Source: an uncultured Nioella sp. (lineage in GTDB: Bacteria > Pseudomonadota > Alphaproteobacteria > Rhodobacterales > Rhodobacteraceae). From it: a stretch of DNA of 54,391 nt. Position 1 is the stretch's first letter, and each line of letters begins with the position of its first letter. Shown piece after piece: positions 33,491-43,125 of the stretch. Under the pieces are notes generated by a model. That model was not told the origin of the DNA, did no database searches, and saw only the letters and a program-made list of their open reading frames with translations. Made by a program: the position numbers and the translations under genes. Location of the stretch: NCBI GenBank assembly GCA_947498125.1, contig CANMJH010000005.1, positions 1 through 54,391 on the forward strand, in the 5' to 3' direction.

Positions 33491-35721
33491 TGCTTGCTTT
33501 GCCTCTGGTTTTGGACAGTCTTCAGGATGTTCTGGACCAAATCCGCCTCAGGTGCAAAATGAATTGGGTGGCCATTGGCCGCGCGCTGCACCGCATCCCC
33601 CTGTGCGCCGATATCAAAAGCAAAGACCGGCAGCCCCGTCGCAAGCGCTTCGTGGGTGGTATAAGAAAAGGTCTCGGGCCAGATCGAGGGAATTAACCAA
33701 CATGTAATTCCGTACTGCTCGGCCAGCGCCTTGATCTCATCGCGCTGATAATCGCCATGTATTTTAACAGAAGCCGGCAAGCTGAATTGAGGGTCAATAT
33801 TGCCCACCAAGACCAGCTGTCCCTGCCCCTTAAGCTGCCGTCCTAAGTCTTTCAAAAGCCCGGCGCCCTTCTGAAACCCAATATTGCCCAAAACCCCAAT
33901 CGTTACGTGTTTTGCATCGGGCGTCTCAAACCGGGGGATCGGGGTCAAAAGAGCGTGCGGAACCACCCGAAGCGTGTCTTTCAGTGCTGGATAGGCTGCC
34001 TGAACCTGCATGTGACTGTTTTCTGAGAAAACCGTCACATGTTCGGCCTTTGTCAGCAGCCTGCCCCACGCGGCGTGCCAATCGGCCAGCCGAACCTCTG
34101 ATCCATCAGGACGGTGGGCAATATGCGCCGGATCCTTTCGGTCAGACGAGACCGGGCCACGATATTTTCCGTCTTGGTCCAGCAAGCAATAGGAGGGCGA
34201 AACCGGCAGAAAGTCATGGAACATCACCTCAATCTTATCCCCCGCCTCGTCTCGACATAGTGCAAGGATAAGATCGGGGACTTGGTAGGGATCACAATCC
34301 CCAACGGCGCAGGAATACACCAATCGGCGCATGCGGATCGGATCCAACAAGCGGATCAGGAACTCCAGATCATTGGTTGTGCCCGCGACCCAGCCTTCGG
34401 CCATGCAGATTTCAAGCTGGAAGCGGTCCTTGCCGCCAAGACGCAGCACGATGGACGCGCGCCCCTGGGCAAGATCTGCTGCGATCAGGGCCTGCAGGAA
34501 ATGCTCGGCCCCACCGCCAAGCGAATGGGCCAGATAAATTGGAACGGGTGTTTCGGCACGGGCATCCAACAAGGCCAACGCCAAAGCAAGACGCGGGGTG
34601 ACAAGCGCGTCATTGCGAATGAAGTCTTGTACTTCACGATCAAACTCAGGGTATCGCCCGGAAAGAATAGCGCCGTTTTTCATCAACAAGGCTTGCTTAT
34701 CGGCTGACCCAAAACTCTCGCCACCGCGATGTTCCACGAAAAGCCCCGGCAAACAAATATGAAGACCGCCAAGGGCTTGAGCTTTCTGGCACCAATCCAC
34801 TTCTTCCCCATAGCCGCGGCCAAATGCCGGATCGAACTCGGGCAGTTGGCGCAGAAAGGCCAGATTCATTGCCATACAAAACCCAACCCCGGTCGGGGCG
34901 TCAGGCAGGATATGCACCGGGCTGAACTGACGGGCATATGCATCCAGCATATCGCCCTCGCCTACCCGCAGGTCGGTCCGCTGGCAAATTTCCGGCACCG
35001 ACATAAGCTCGGCATCATTCGACATGGGCGTCACGCTGGCGACGCTGGCATCGCGCAAAATAGGCGCCAGCAAACGCCCGGCCCAGTCTTGCGGCACAAA
35101 CGCATCTGAGTTGAGCAAGATCACATGCTGACCCCTTGGGAGTGCCAGAGATAACCCTTTATTGACGCTGCCGATGAAACCAAGGTTCTCAGCGTTCTCG
35201 ATCACCGTGACCTGCGCCTTACGGCTGGCGGCCCACTCTCGCAAAAAAGGGCGTATCTCTGGATCGGTAGAACGATCTTCGATGATGATCAGATGCCAAG
35301 GAACATCCGTATGATTTTCGACCCTATTCAGCACATCAGGCAAGAGATGGAAGGCATTATAGACGGGCAGAACAATTGTGACGCCTGCCTTGGCCGTGGC
35401 CCGAGCAAGATCTGCAGGCCCCTCAAAGAGGCGTGCATCCATCGGCAAGGCAACCGGCGTAATGTTGAGATGCAATCGCGCTTTGACGCGCGCGCGCCAT
35501 ACCGGATCTTTTGTTGCGAAAAAGGCCAAGATCGCTGGCAGCGCCCGGGTCAGATCCGCTGCAAACCGCAAAGGGATTGGAACGGCGCTTCTGACGGAAT
35601 CTGCCGAGGCGTCCTCTTCACGCTGCCGGTGATGGGCTGCGTAGCGTATATATAACCCCCGGAGCCTGTTCAGCACTGCTCTTTCCTCCTCGCTCCGTTC
35701 AGGTCTATCTGCCTCACGCAT
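33487..35721 (-). CDS. Two-domain glycosyltransferase (GT2 plus GT4)
   Basis: This is a 744-residue protein. A helical N-terminus of about 110 residues precedes a GT-A family 2 domain: [20 protein letters not shown] near 113, the [10 protein letters not shown] aspartate motif near 148, ILLNSDAF near 200, and GYGEEVDWC near 305. From about 405 a GT-B group 1 domain follows, with the phosphate-site stretch [13 protein letters not shown] near 610 and an [21 protein letters not shown] region containing the E-x7-E glutamates near 690. One chain could add two different sugars in sequence. It lies in an operon with the initiating sugar-phosphate transferase (5-base gap) and the acetyltransferase. 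Confidence 0.85.
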   Translation of the reverse strand: MREADRPERSEEERAVLNRLRGLYIRYAAHHRQREEDASADSVRSAVPIPLRFAADLTRALPAILAFFATKDPVWRARVKARLHLNITPVALPMDARLFEGPADLARATAKAGVTIVLPVYNAFHLLPDVLNRVENHTDVPWHLIIIEDRSTDPEIRPFLREWAASRKAQVTVIENAENLGFIGSVNKGLSLALPRGQHVILLNSDAFVPQDWAGRLLAPILRDASVASVTPMSNDAELMSVPEICQRTDLRVGEGDMLDAYARQFSPVHILPDAPTGVGFCMAMNLAFLRQLPEFDPAFGRGYGEEVDWCQKAQALGGLHICLPGLFVEHRGGESFGSADKQALLMKNGAILSGRYPEFDREVQDFIRNDALVTPRLALALALLDARAETPVPIYLAHSLGGGAEHFLQALIAADLAQGRASIVLRLGGKDRFQLEICMAEGWVAGTTNDLEFLIRLLDPIRMRRLVYSCAVGDCDPYQVPDLILALCRDEAGDKIEVMFHDFLPVSPSYCLLDQDGKYRGPVSSDRKDPAHIAHRPDGSEVRLADWHAAWGRLLTKAEHVTVFSENSHMQVQAAYPALKDTLRVVPHALLTPIPRFETPDAKHVTIGVLGNIGFQKGAGLLKDLGRQLKGQGQLVLVGNIDPQFSLPASVKIHGDYQRDEIKALAEQYGITCWLIPSIWPETFSYTTHEALATGLPVFAFDIGAQGDAVQRAANGHPIHFAPEADLVQNILKTVQNQRQSKQ

Positions 35722-35726
35722 CGAGG

Positions 35727-36341
35727 TCAGCCCCGGCGTCGGTACAATCGCCCAATTGTTTGAAAGACCAGATCAAAATCGTAGCAAACCGATTGCTGGC
35801 GTTGGTAGATCAAGTCAAGCTTTGCCTTACGCGGCACGCAAGACCGGCAATAGACTTCGTCGGTTTCTTCAGGGGTCGTGCACCCCTCCAACAGGCGCGC
35901 TTCATGTTGGTGATAAACCAAACTGGCCAACCCCGTGACGCCGGGGCGGCTTTTCAGAACTTCACCATAGATATCGGGAAAGCGGTCGACATATTCGCGC
36001 AAAGGCGGGCGCGGCCCAACAAAACTGAGATCGCCCCGGAGGATATTCCAAAGCTGAGGAAATTCATCAAGGCGGCGACGGCGAAGCTTGGCCCCCATCG
36101 GAGTGATCCGCACATCTTTATCGGCCCCCGAAACACCTGCATCCTCATCAACAACGGTCATGGTTCGGAACTTGAGCAGATAAAACGCCTCTGTCGGGGT
36201 TTTCATCCGCTCAGCGGCATAAAAGATCGGGCGGCCCTGTGTGCGCCAGATCTTCCAGATCAGGTAAAGAATGATGGGGCCCAGGATCACCACCAGAAGA
36301 CTGGCGAAGAAAAGGTCGAAGATGCGTTTTTGCCAGGTCAT
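35727..36341 (-). CDS. Initiating sugar-phosphate (polyprenyl-phosphate) transferase
   Basis: This 204-residue protein is a monotopic bacterial sugar transferase of the small PglC/ExoY-like class. A single hydrophobic re-entrant helix occupies about 9-30. LKFRTM is near 53, the basic RRRRLDEFPQLWNILRG lies near 86-102, and DLSFVGPRPPL near 103-113 is the signature end. It moves a sugar 1-phosphate from a nucleotide sugar to undecaprenyl phosphate, starting a repeat unit. Its presence is notable beside KpsMTE and KpsC-like genes, because Kdo-linked capsules do not need such an initiator. No Wzx flippase or Wzy polymerase is visible in the window. Confidence 0.92.
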   Translation of the reverse strand: MTWQKRIFDLFFASLLVVILGPIILYLIWKIWRTQGRPIFYAAERMKTPTEAFYLLKFRTMTVVDEDAGVSGADKDVRITPMGAKLRRRRLDEFPQLWNILRGDLSFVGPRPPLREYVDRFPDIYGEVLKSRPGVTGLASLVYHQHEARLLEGCTTPEETDEVYCRSCVPRKAKLDLIYQRQQSVCYDFDLVFQTIGRLYRRRG

Positions 36342-36350
36342 AATTCTACG

Positions 36351-37196
36351 TCATGGTGTCAAATGTTGTGCCTGCTCATAAGCCCGCCACTCTGCAACTA
36401 AGGCAGGCGCGGTTCCCGAAACAGGATCAAGGCGGGTAAACCGGCTCAGCCGGGTGATGTCCAGCGTCACTTCGCCAATCGCGGTTGGGGGTGCGGGACG
36501 CGCGGTCCAATCCCACCCCCCTGCATCCAGAAGCGCCCCCATCTCAACTGCGCCGGGGGCGGCGATGTTGATCACGCCGGGTAAATCAGCGCCCTGCCCC
36601 GCAGCCTGTAGAAGATCGCCCAGCACCCGGCCCAATGTCATGGGGCCGATATAGCTGCGCTTGGGGGTGGTGCCATCGTCAAATTGATCCAGGACCATGG
36701 CTCGCCCTTGCGCCGCACCGCCCAGGATCTGATCGGCGCCGGCAACATTTCCAATCCTCAGACAGGTCACACGATTTTGGGGCATGGCCAACACCGCGCG
36801 CTCCATATCCAGTTTGGCCTGACCGTAAGGGGCCACCGGATGCACAGAATCCTCTTCCCGGCAAAGCCCCCCGGCCCGGCCATACACCGAAGCCGAAGAC
36901 GCCAGAAAATGCGGGCGGGCGCCAATCTGTTGCTGAACGGCCTCAGCCAACTGGCGGTTAAGATGAAGATCTTCGGGGCGGGCTGGCACAATGCCTGTCA
37001 GGTTCAAAACAGCATCCGCATTGGCGCAGGCCTCGGCCAAAGCCGCTTTATCCGTTAAAATGTCGAAGCTGACCCACTCGGGCGGCGGCACATTTTTACG
37101 CATATGCCAGATACTCTGTACATTTAGGCGGCCTTTCCACGCCCATTTCGTCATCTGACCAAGCCGACCTGTGGCCCCAAGAACCAAAACGCGCAT
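36351..37196 (-). CDS. NAD-dependent epimerase/dehydratase family protein
   Basis: This is a 281-residue extended short-chain dehydrogenase from the ATG at 37196, where MRVLVLGATGRLGQ gives a proper NAD(P)-binding start. The catalytic residues lie in LASSASVYG near 102 and YGQAKLDME near 127. The C-terminal substrate domain is short. It could be a 4-reductase completing the Gmd route (GDP-4-keto-6-deoxymannose to GDP-rhamnose or similar) or an epimerase; sequence alone does not decide. It heads the operon with the sugar-phosphate transferase (9-base gap) and is divergent from the export-channel gene. Confidence 0.82.
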   Translation of the reverse strand: MRVLVLGATGRLGQMTKWAWKGRLNVQSIWHMRKNVPPPEWVSFDILTDKAALAEACANADAVLNLTGIVPARPEDLHLNRQLAEAVQQQIGARPHFLASSASVYGRAGGLCREEDSVHPVAPYGQAKLDMERAVLAMPQNRVTCLRIGNVAGADQILGGAAQGRAMVLDQFDDGTTPKRSYIGPMTLGRVLGDLLQAAGQGADLPGVINIAAPGAVEMGALLDAGGWDWTARPAPPTAIGEVTLDITRLSRFTRLDPVSGTAPALVAEWRAYEQAQHLTP

Positions 37197-37300
37197 GAAA
37201 TTGCTCTTCCTAAACCGAAACCGTTGACCCCAGAGGTCCGACACGTATGTTGCCCAAAACGACTTGGTATTCAAATCAGTCAATTGGCATAGGGACAGGC

Positions 37301-38410
37301 ATGGCAAAGATCGCACGGCTGATCAGCTTCTTAGGGTTTTGTTTTGTTCTGGCGGCCTGTGGCCTGCCACGCAGTGCAGGCGTCGAACGTGAAATCGTAG
37401 GCGGAGCGGGCGATGCAGACGCTCAGTTTGCTCTCTATCCGGTGACGCGCTCTTTCTTGCCGACACTTGAGGAATGGCCCGTTGTGGGTGAGGCCGGGCT
37501 AAGTTGGATCACGGCCAGCCCGGGATCTCGTCAACAAATCATTTCACCTGGCGATACCGTGACAATCACGGTCTGGGACAGCAATGAAAACTCTCTCCTG
37601 ACCTCCGACGAACAGCGTTTTGTCCCACTGGACGGAATACGTGTCGCGGCGAACGGGACGATCTTTATGCCTTATATCGGAAGCACCCGTATTTCAGGCA
37701 TGACACCGCAAGCCGCCCGCGAACGCCTGCAAACCGAGTTGGAGGAGATTGTGCCATCCGCACAGGTGCAGCTCGCGATGGATGCTGGCCGATATAATTC
37801 AGTCGATCTGGTGGGCGGTGTGACTGCCCCCGGCAATTATCCGATGCCAGATCTGTCCTACACCGTGCTTAGTCTCATTTCAGAAGGCGGCGGCGTCAAC
37901 CCTGCGCTGAACAATCCACAGATTCGCTTGATGCGGCATGGGCAGATTTACGGCACGTCTATCAGCCGTCTGTATTCTGAACCGCATCTTGATACCCGCC
38001 TGCATGGCGGGGACCGCGTCATTGTCGAAAATGATGACCGCTATTTCCTATCGCTCGGCGCGGCAAGCAGCCAAGCCCAACACGCGTTTCCGCAGGATAT
38101 CGTATCTGCCCTTGATGCAATCTCGATCATTGGCGGGGTGAATTCCAGCCGCGCTGATCCCGAGGGCATCCTGATCTTGCGCGAATACCCAAATGAGGCT
38201 TTGCGGCCCGGCATGCGCGGTCCGCGACAGGAACAGGTTGTGTTCACACTGGATCTGACCACGGCAGATGGCCTGTTCTCTGCCCGAAACTTCCGTATTC
38301 AATCTGGCGATCTGGTGCTTGCCACCGAAAGCCCGGTCAACTCGGTTCAGACTGTCTTTAGCCTTGTTGGCAGCGTCTTTGGTTTGGCCAATACCGCCAG
38401 CAACCTTTAA
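37301..38410 (+). CDS. Outer-membrane polysaccharide export lipoprotein (Wza/KpsD-like)
   Basis: This is a 369-residue protein from the ATG at 37301, preceded by AGGGACAGG. The lipobox LAAC is at about residues 17-20. The polysaccharide export domain begins near 80 (ISPGDTVTITVWDS) and continues with VAANGTIFMPYIGSTRISG, followed by SLBB-like segments (VDLVGGVTAPGNYPMPD near 170, and ISIIGGVNSSRADPEGILI near 270). Length matches Wza. It would form the octameric outer-membrane exit channel paired with the KpsE-like co-polymerase. It is divergent from the epimerase operon and convergent with the glycosyltransferase gene 7 bases away. Confidence 0.9.
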   Translation: MAKIARLISFLGFCFVLAACGLPRSAGVEREIVGGAGDADAQFALYPVTRSFLPTLEEWPVVGEAGLSWITASPGSRQQIISPGDTVTITVWDSNENSLLTSDEQRFVPLDGIRVAANGTIFMPYIGSTRISGMTPQAARERLQTELEEIVPSAQVQLAMDAGRYNSVDLVGGVTAPGNYPMPDLSYTVLSLISEGGGVNPALNNPQIRLMRHGQIYGTSISRLYSEPHLDTRLHGGDRVIVENDDRYFLSLGAASSQAQHAFPQDIVSALDAISIIGGVNSSRADPEGILILREYPNEALRPGMRGPRQEQVVFTLDLTTADGLFSARNFRIQSGDLVLATESPVNSVQTVFSLVGSVFGLANTASNL

Positions 38411-38417
38411 GACTGTA

Positions 38418-39671
38418 TCACCCCGGTAAGGTAATCGGCCGCGCTCCTGGCGCGGCCAATGCATTTATTTGAGCGATGTGTTCAGGCAGGCAACGGGTCA
38501 GAAAATCATAGGTTTCGACCACATGCGCGCGGGCCGCAGGGCCCAGATGCGCGTAATCAGCCGGGCTGCCCAAAACTTTGACAACCTCAGCTGCCAATTG
38601 TTCCGGTTGAAAGAAATCCACCAAAAGGCCGGTTTCGCCATGGGTGATCGCTTCGCGCACCGGGGCAACATCCGAGGCCACAATCGTGGCCCCCATCGAC
38701 ATAGATTCCAGCAAAGACCAGCTCAATACAAACGGCACCGTTAGATAGATATGGCAGCGGCTGATCTGAATAATGCGTTGGTAATCCTCAAACGGCACCC
38801 GGCCCAGAAAATGCACCCGGCTCCAATCAACCGCGTCACCGACCTCGCGTTCCATTTCGGCGCGATAGCCGCCCTCGGCGCTGCTTTCCTTGCCGTAAGA
38901 CGTCTCATTGCCGCCAATAATCAGCGCCCGCGCATTGGGGCGCGCCTTTAGGATATGAGGCAGCGCGCGCATGAAGACATGGAAGCCGCGCGTCGGCTCC
39001 ATATTGCGAGCCATATAGGTGAAAATCTCATCGTCGCGCGTGACGGCCCGGCCAAGGCGACCCAGCTCGATCGAGGCATCGGGGTCGGGTGTTAGTTGAT
39101 CGGTGCGAATACCATCATGACAGGTGTAGATCTTGGAATGAAAACTTTCGGGATAAGAGTTTTTCTGCCAATGAGTCGGTGACTGGCCAACATCAACGGT
39201 TTCCAAATTAATATAGTTCACCGCATTGCGCGCATGCATGATGAACGGCGTATGGGCATTAGCCGGGAATTCAGGATCAAACCCGACCGAGCCGCCTTTG
39301 GCCAGAAAATAATATTCGAAAAACCCGATGATCGGCACATCTTCCCAAACCTGTTTGAGAAAGGTCAGCTCGCCCCAACCGACATGGCCAAGGATAACAT
39401 CAGGCGTAAAGCCTTCTTCTTTGAGCGCCGCCGCTGCTTGCGCCGCGCCAAAACCCGCCCCGGCGCATTCTTCCCAATAGCGGCTCAGCCCATAGGCATC
39501 TTTGGCCGGACGGTGATGCGGCGCATAGCGGATAACACGCAAACCCGGCGTTTCCGGCACGCCCCGGCGCTGCGTCAGAAAGACAATCTCGTGCCCGCCT
39601 TGGGCCACCAGAAAATCGACCAATTGCCGATATTGCCCGGGGAAATTTTGGTGCAGGAAGAGAAGTTTCAT
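38418..39671 (-). CDS. GT4-type glycosyltransferase
   Basis: This is a 417-residue GT-B glycosyltransferase. The N-terminus LLFLHQNFPGQYRQLVDFL begins the acceptor domain. EPTRGFHVFMRALPHIL near 230 and LSWSLLESMSMGATIVASDVAPV near 315, which includes the second donor-site glutamate, mark the group 1 nucleotide-sugar domain. It is the last gene after rmlA, separated by 44 bases that hold a perfect 11-bp hairpin, so its expression may be lower or separately tuned. A rhamnosyltransferase role is plausible from the rml operon next to it but is not shown by sequence. Confidence 0.88.
   Translation of the reverse strand: MKLLFLHQNFPGQYRQLVDFLVAQGGHEIVFLTQRRGVPETPGLRVIRYAPHHRPAKDAYGLSRYWEECAGAGFGAAQAAAALKEEGFTPDVILGHVGWGELTFLKQVWEDVPIIGFFEYYFLAKGGSVGFDPEFPANAHTPFIMHARNAVNYINLETVDVGQSPTHWQKNSYPESFHSKIYTCHDGIRTDQLTPDPDASIELGRLGRAVTRDDEIFTYMARNMEPTRGFHVFMRALPHILKARPNARALIIGGNETSYGKESSAEGGYRAEMEREVGDAVDWSRVHFLGRVPFEDYQRIIQISRCHIYLTVPFVLSWSLLESMSMGATIVASDVAPVREAITHGETGLLVDFFQPEQLAAEVVKVLGSPADYAHLGPAARAHVVETYDFLTRCLPEHIAQINALAAPGARPITLPG
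38437..38457. terminator. GC-rich hairpin between convergent genes
   Basis: GGCCGCGC at 38437-38444 pairs with GCGCGGCC at 38450-38457 around a five-base loop. It lies 27 bases after the export-channel stop and within the last codons of the opposing glycosyltransferase gene. It could end transcription of the plus-strand gene and shield the opposing one. Confidence 0.5.
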
Positions 39672-39689
39672 CTATTTTTGTTCCGAATT

Positions 39690-39718
39690 TAGACCCTAAA
39701 ACCCCTATTTAGGGTCTA
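39690..39718 (-). terminator. Intercistronic hairpin after rmlA
   Basis: TAGACCCTAAA at 39690-39700 pairs perfectly with TTTAGGGTCTA at 39708-39718 over 11 bases with a seven-base loop. It includes the rmlA stop codon and ends 19 bases before the next gene's start on the minus strand. With no T-run, it could be a partial terminator or an mRNA-processing or stability element that lowers expression of the downstream glycosyltransferase. Confidence 0.55.
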
Positions 39719-40588
39719 TTTCAACAATCCTAGCAAATAGGTTCCATAGCTGTTTTTCTGGAAAAGCGCGGCGCGTTCGGCAAGGCTATCTGCGTCGATC
39801 CAACCCTGTTCAAAGGCAATTTCATCGGGGCTGCCGGTTTGCAGGCCCTGACGCACTTCCAGCGTGCGAACAAAGTTACCAGCATCCAGCAAACTGCCAT
39901 GGGTCCCGGTGTCTAACCAAGCATAGCCGCGCCCCATAGTCTCGACTGACAGGGCGCCCTCAGAGAGGTAATTTTGCAAAAGATCGGTCACCTCAAGCTC
40001 GCCGCGCGGCGATGGGGTCAGTTGGCGGGCCCGCTCAGACGCGGTGGCATCAAGAAAATATAGCCCCGTGATCGCATAATTCGAAGGCGGGCTCTCTGGC
40101 TTTTCGACAATGGTTTCGACCCGACCTTCGGCATCAAAAGCCACAACACCATAACGTTCTGGATCCGCCACATGATAACCAAACACCGTCCCGCCCGCGC
40201 TTTGCGCGTCTGCAGAGGCCAGGATTTTTGGCAACCCATGACCAAAGAAGATATTGTCGCCCAGCACCATTGCACTGGGCCCGCCGGCCAGAAAGGCCTC
40301 GGCCAACAGATAGGCCTGCGCCAGCCCCTCAGGCTCGGGTTGGACGATATACGTCAATTCAACGCCCCATTGGCGCCCATCGCCTAGCGTGCGTTTGAAC
40401 TGTTCCTGATCGTGCGGGGTGGTGATCACGGCGATCTCGCGAATTCCGGCCAACATCAAAACCGAAAGCGGGTAATAGATCATTGGTTTGTCATAAAGCG
40501 GCAAAAGCTGCTTTGAGACGCCAAGCGTGATCGGATAAAGCCGGGTGCCCGACCCACCTGCCAAAATGATGCCCTTGCGCTGTGTCAT
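39716..40588 (-). CDS. rmlA: Glucose-1-phosphate thymidylyltransferase
   Basis: This is 290 residues, the normal length. GIILAGGSGTRLYPITLGVSKQ is the nucleotide-binding signature, LPLYDKPMIYYPLSVLMLAG follows, and VLGDNIFFGHGL near 108 and YAWLDTGTHGSLLDA near 223 are conserved. It makes dTDP-glucose from glucose 1-phosphate and dTTP, the first step of dTDP-L-rhamnose synthesis. It overlaps rmlD by four bases. The order rmlC-rmlB-rmlD-rmlA downstream of repA is the arrangement known from roseobacter biofilm plasmids. Confidence 0.97.
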   Translation of the reverse strand: MTQRKGIILAGGSGTRLYPITLGVSKQLLPLYDKPMIYYPLSVLMLAGIREIAVITTPHDQEQFKRTLGDGRQWGVELTYIVQPEPEGLAQAYLLAEAFLAGGPSAMVLGDNIFFGHGLPKILASADAQSAGGTVFGYHVADPERYGVVAFDAEGRVETIVEKPESPPSNYAITGLYFLDATASERARQLTPSPRGELEVTDLLQNYLSEGALSVETMGRGYAWLDTGTHGSLLDAGNFVRTLEVRQGLQTGSPDEIAFEQGWIDADSLAERAALFQKNSYGTYLLGLLK

Positions 40589-41439
40589 GGATGTTCTGCC
40601 TCAATCTCTGTCAGGATCTTTTTCAGGCTCTCGCGCCAGTCGGGGCGCGCAATGCCAAAGACCTGTTGTGTTCGGCTGCAGTCTAACCGGGAATTGGCCG
40701 GCCGTAAGGCAGGGGTCGGGTATTGCGATGACGGGATATCCGTGATGTCGCAGCCGATCCCGGCCTGATCAAAAATTTCGCGTGCGAAACGCGCCCACGA
40801 GACATCCGGGGTGCCCGAGAAATGATAGATTCCGGATTTTTCGGGCATCGATTGAAGCTGCTCGGCGATTTGGAGACAGGCTGCCGCGATATCAGCTGCC
40901 GCGGTGGGGCCGCCAATCTGATCGGCGACAATGTTCAACGCATCGCGCTCGACCCCAAGCCGCAGCATGGTTTTTACGAAGTTATTACCATAGGCCGAGA
41001 CCACCCAAGAGGTGCGTAAAATGGCATATATCCCCCCGGCCCTGCGCACGGCGTCTTCACCAATCTGCTTGCTGCGCCCATAGGCGCCAAGCGGCGCTGT
41101 CGGCGCATCCACAGGAAAGGGTTGATCATCAGCCCCGTCAAAAACGTAGTCTGTTGAGATATGGACAAAGGGAATACGCAGCTCTGCACAGACCAGTGCC
41201 ATTGCCTCTGGCGCAGCCCCATTGATACAGCTTGCCAGCGTTTCTTCGTTTTCGGCCTTATCGACAGCCGTATAAGCAGCGGCATTGATCACGGCCGCAG
41301 GGGCATGGGCGCGGATCGCCGCGGCGCAAGCTTCCGGATCGGTCAAATCCGCCTCGGCCCGGCCAAGGGCGATGACATCGGCCTGCGCCTGCAGGGCCCG
41401 CGCCACTTGCCCGGTTTTTCCAAAGACCAAGATCTTCAT
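40585..41439 (-). CDS. rmlD: dTDP-4-dehydrorhamnose reductase
   Basis: This is a 284-residue protein. The ATG at 41439 is chosen because it overlaps the rmlB stop (ATGA) and gives the NADPH-binding start [17 protein letters not shown] longer frame exists upstream but lies inside rml[10 protein letters not shown] near 103 and [10 protein letters not shown] near 127 hold the catalytic residues. The C-terminal block with LRPANSRLD is typical of RmlD. It performs the last step, reducing dTDP-4-keto-L-rhamnose to dTDP-L-rhamnose. Confidence 0.96.
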   Translation of the reverse strand: MKILVFGKTGQVARALQAQADVIALGRAEADLTDPEACAAAIRAHAPAAVINAAAYTAVDKAENEETLASCINGAAPEAMALVCAELRIPFVHISTDYVFDGADDQPFPVDAPTAPLGAYGRSKQIGEDAVRRAGGIYAILRTSWVVSAYGNNFVKTMLRLGVERDALNIVADQIGGPTAAADIAAACLQIAEQLQSMPEKSGIYHFSGTPDVSWARFAREIFDQAGIGCDITDIPSSQYPTPALRPANSRLDCSRTQQVFGIARPDWRESLKKILTEIEAEHP

Positions 41440-42482
41440 GCGGATTGGCCCAATCGGACACCCACACCGTCGCGGGCCTGTAATGCCCGCCACCAGTCTT
41501 CGTTATCGAGATACCATTGGACAGTCTTCTCCAGGCCTTCTTCCAGCGTCACAGAGGGGCGCCAGCCCAGTTCCTCGCGGATACGGCTTGGATCAATCGC
41601 ATAGCGCATATCATGACCCGGACGGTCGGTCACAAACGTAATTTGCGTGGAATAGTCATGGTTTTTGGGGCGTTTTTCTCCAAGGATCTTGCAGATCGTT
41701 TTCACGATATCGATGTTCTTGGCCTCATTTTCCCCACCGATATTATATGAGCGGCCCAGTTTACCCTTTTCCAGCACCAAGAGAAGCGCATCGGCGTGAT
41801 CTTCGACATAGAGCCAGTCGCGGATATTTTCACCCGCGCCGTAAACCGGGATCGGTTCGCCAGCCAGCGCGCGCAGGATCACCACCGGTACCAGTTTTTC
41901 GGGGAAATGATACGGTCCGTAATTGTTCGAGCAATTGGTCAACACAACAGGCAATCCGTAGGTTTCGGCCCACGCATTCACCAAATGATCCGACGCCGCT
42001 TTCGAGGCCGAATAAGGGCTGCGAGGGTCATAAGGCGTGGTTTCAGTGAACTGCACCTCAGGATCGTCGGGCAACGAGCCAAACACCTCATCCGTAGAAA
42101 TATGGTGAAAGCGGAAGCTTGCCGGGCGCCCGGCCTCTGTCCAGTATTTGCGGGCGGCCTCCAACATATTGAACGTGCCAGTGATATTGGTTTCGATGAA
42201 ATCGCCCGGCCCGTCGATGGAGCGGTCCACATGGCTTTCTGCGGCCAGATGCATCACCGCGTCGGGTTTGTATTGGCCAAAGATCCGGTCCAGCGCGGCG
42301 CGGTCGCGGATATCGGCCTGCTCAAAATGATAGAGCGGGCTGTCCGCAACAGGCACAAGGTTTTCAAGGCAAGCCGCATAAGTCAGCGCATCAAGATTGA
42401 TCACCTCATGGCCGCGCGCCACGGCCAAGCGCACCACTGCTGATCCAATAAACCCGGCGCCGCCAGTAATAAGGATCTTCAT
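41436..42482 (-). CDS. rmlB: dTDP-glucose 4,6-dehydratase
   Basis: This is 348 residues. [19 protein letters not shown] binds [19 protein letters not shown] is near 80, the catalytic STDEVFGSL is near 128, and [12 protein letters not shown] is near 158. It converts dTDP-glucose to dTDP-4-keto-6-deoxyglucose. It overlaps rmlC (ATGA, four bases) and rmlD, so the operon is tightly coupled. Confidence 0.97.
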   Translation of the reverse strand: MKILITGGAGFIGSAVVRLAVARGHEVINLDALTYAACLENLVPVADSPLYHFEQADIRDRAALDRIFGQYKPDAVMHLAAESHVDRSIDGPGDFIETNITGTFNMLEAARKYWTEAGRPASFRFHHISTDEVFGSLPDDPEVQFTETTPYDPRSPYSASKAASDHLVNAWAETYGLPVVLTNCSNNYGPYHFPEKLVPVVILRALAGEPIPVYGAGENIRDWLYVEDHADALLLVLEKGKLGRSYNIGGENEAKNIDIVKTICKILGEKRPKNHDYSTQITFVTDRPGHDMRYAIDPSRIREELGWRPSVTLEEGLEKTVQWYLDNEDWWRALQARDGVGVRLGQSA

Positions 42483-43093
42483 ACGGGTCCCTCCCAGATG
42501 AATGGGCTCTCAAAATCGGCGAGGTCAGAGGCGGCCTCGTCTTTGTCTGAAAGGATCGGCTGGCTCTGGCCCAATTCCCAATCGACCCCGATATCAGGAT
42601 CATCAAAGCGAATGGCGCCATCACATTCCGGCGCATAGTAGTCACTGCATTTATAGATGATCTCGGTATTTGGGTCCCGCGTGACAAACCCATGCAGAAA
42701 CCCTTTGGGCACTAAAAGCTGCTTTCCATTCTCAAAGCTGAGTTCGATCCCGAACCACTGCCCATAAGTGGGCGAGCCTGTGCGGATATCGACGGCGACA
42801 TCGAACAGCCGCCCCCGACCACAACGCACCAGCTTGTCCTGCGCATGTGGCGGAGACTGGTAGTGCAACCCACGCACTGTGCCGGTCTCTGTCGAGAAAG
42901 AATGGTTGTCTTGCACAAACTCATAGACCAGCCCGTGCTCTTCCATCCTCTGCTGGTTCCAACTTTCGCTGAAAAATCCTCTGGAATCGCCAAAACGACG
43001 AGGGGTTAGGATCTTAAGACCGGCAAGGGGTGTATCTTCAATTCGCAAGGGCAATCTCTTTATCTTCGGTCTCTTTGCGGCGATGCATAACAA
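42479..43093 (-). CDS. rmlC: dTDP-4-dehydrorhamnose 3,5-epimerase
   Basis: This 204-residue protein carries the RmlC cupin. [17 protein letters not shown] is near 30, [20 protein letters not shown] near 58 includes the catalytic His, and [22 protein letters not shown] is near 135 (given here as a span of conserved residues with the FLHGF core). The natural start may be the TTG at 43048 ([10 protein letters not shown]) rather than the ATG at 43093, because family members usually begin just before that segment. It is the first rml gene and starts only 32 bases after repA, so read-through from repA is possible. Confidence 0.95.
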   Translation of the reverse strand: MLCIAAKRPKIKRLPLRIEDTPLAGLKILTPRRFGDSRGFFSESWNQQRMEEHGLVYEFVQDNHSFSTETGTVRGLHYQSPPHAQDKLVRCGRGRLFDVAVDIRTGSPTYGQWFGIELSFENGKQLLVPKGFLHGFVTRDPNTEIIYKCSDYYAPECDGAIRFDDPDIGVDWELGQSQPILSDKDEAASDLADFESPFIWEGPV

Positions 43094-43125
43094 TCCCGCC
43101 GGGCAGCGTCACGACCACAATACCG

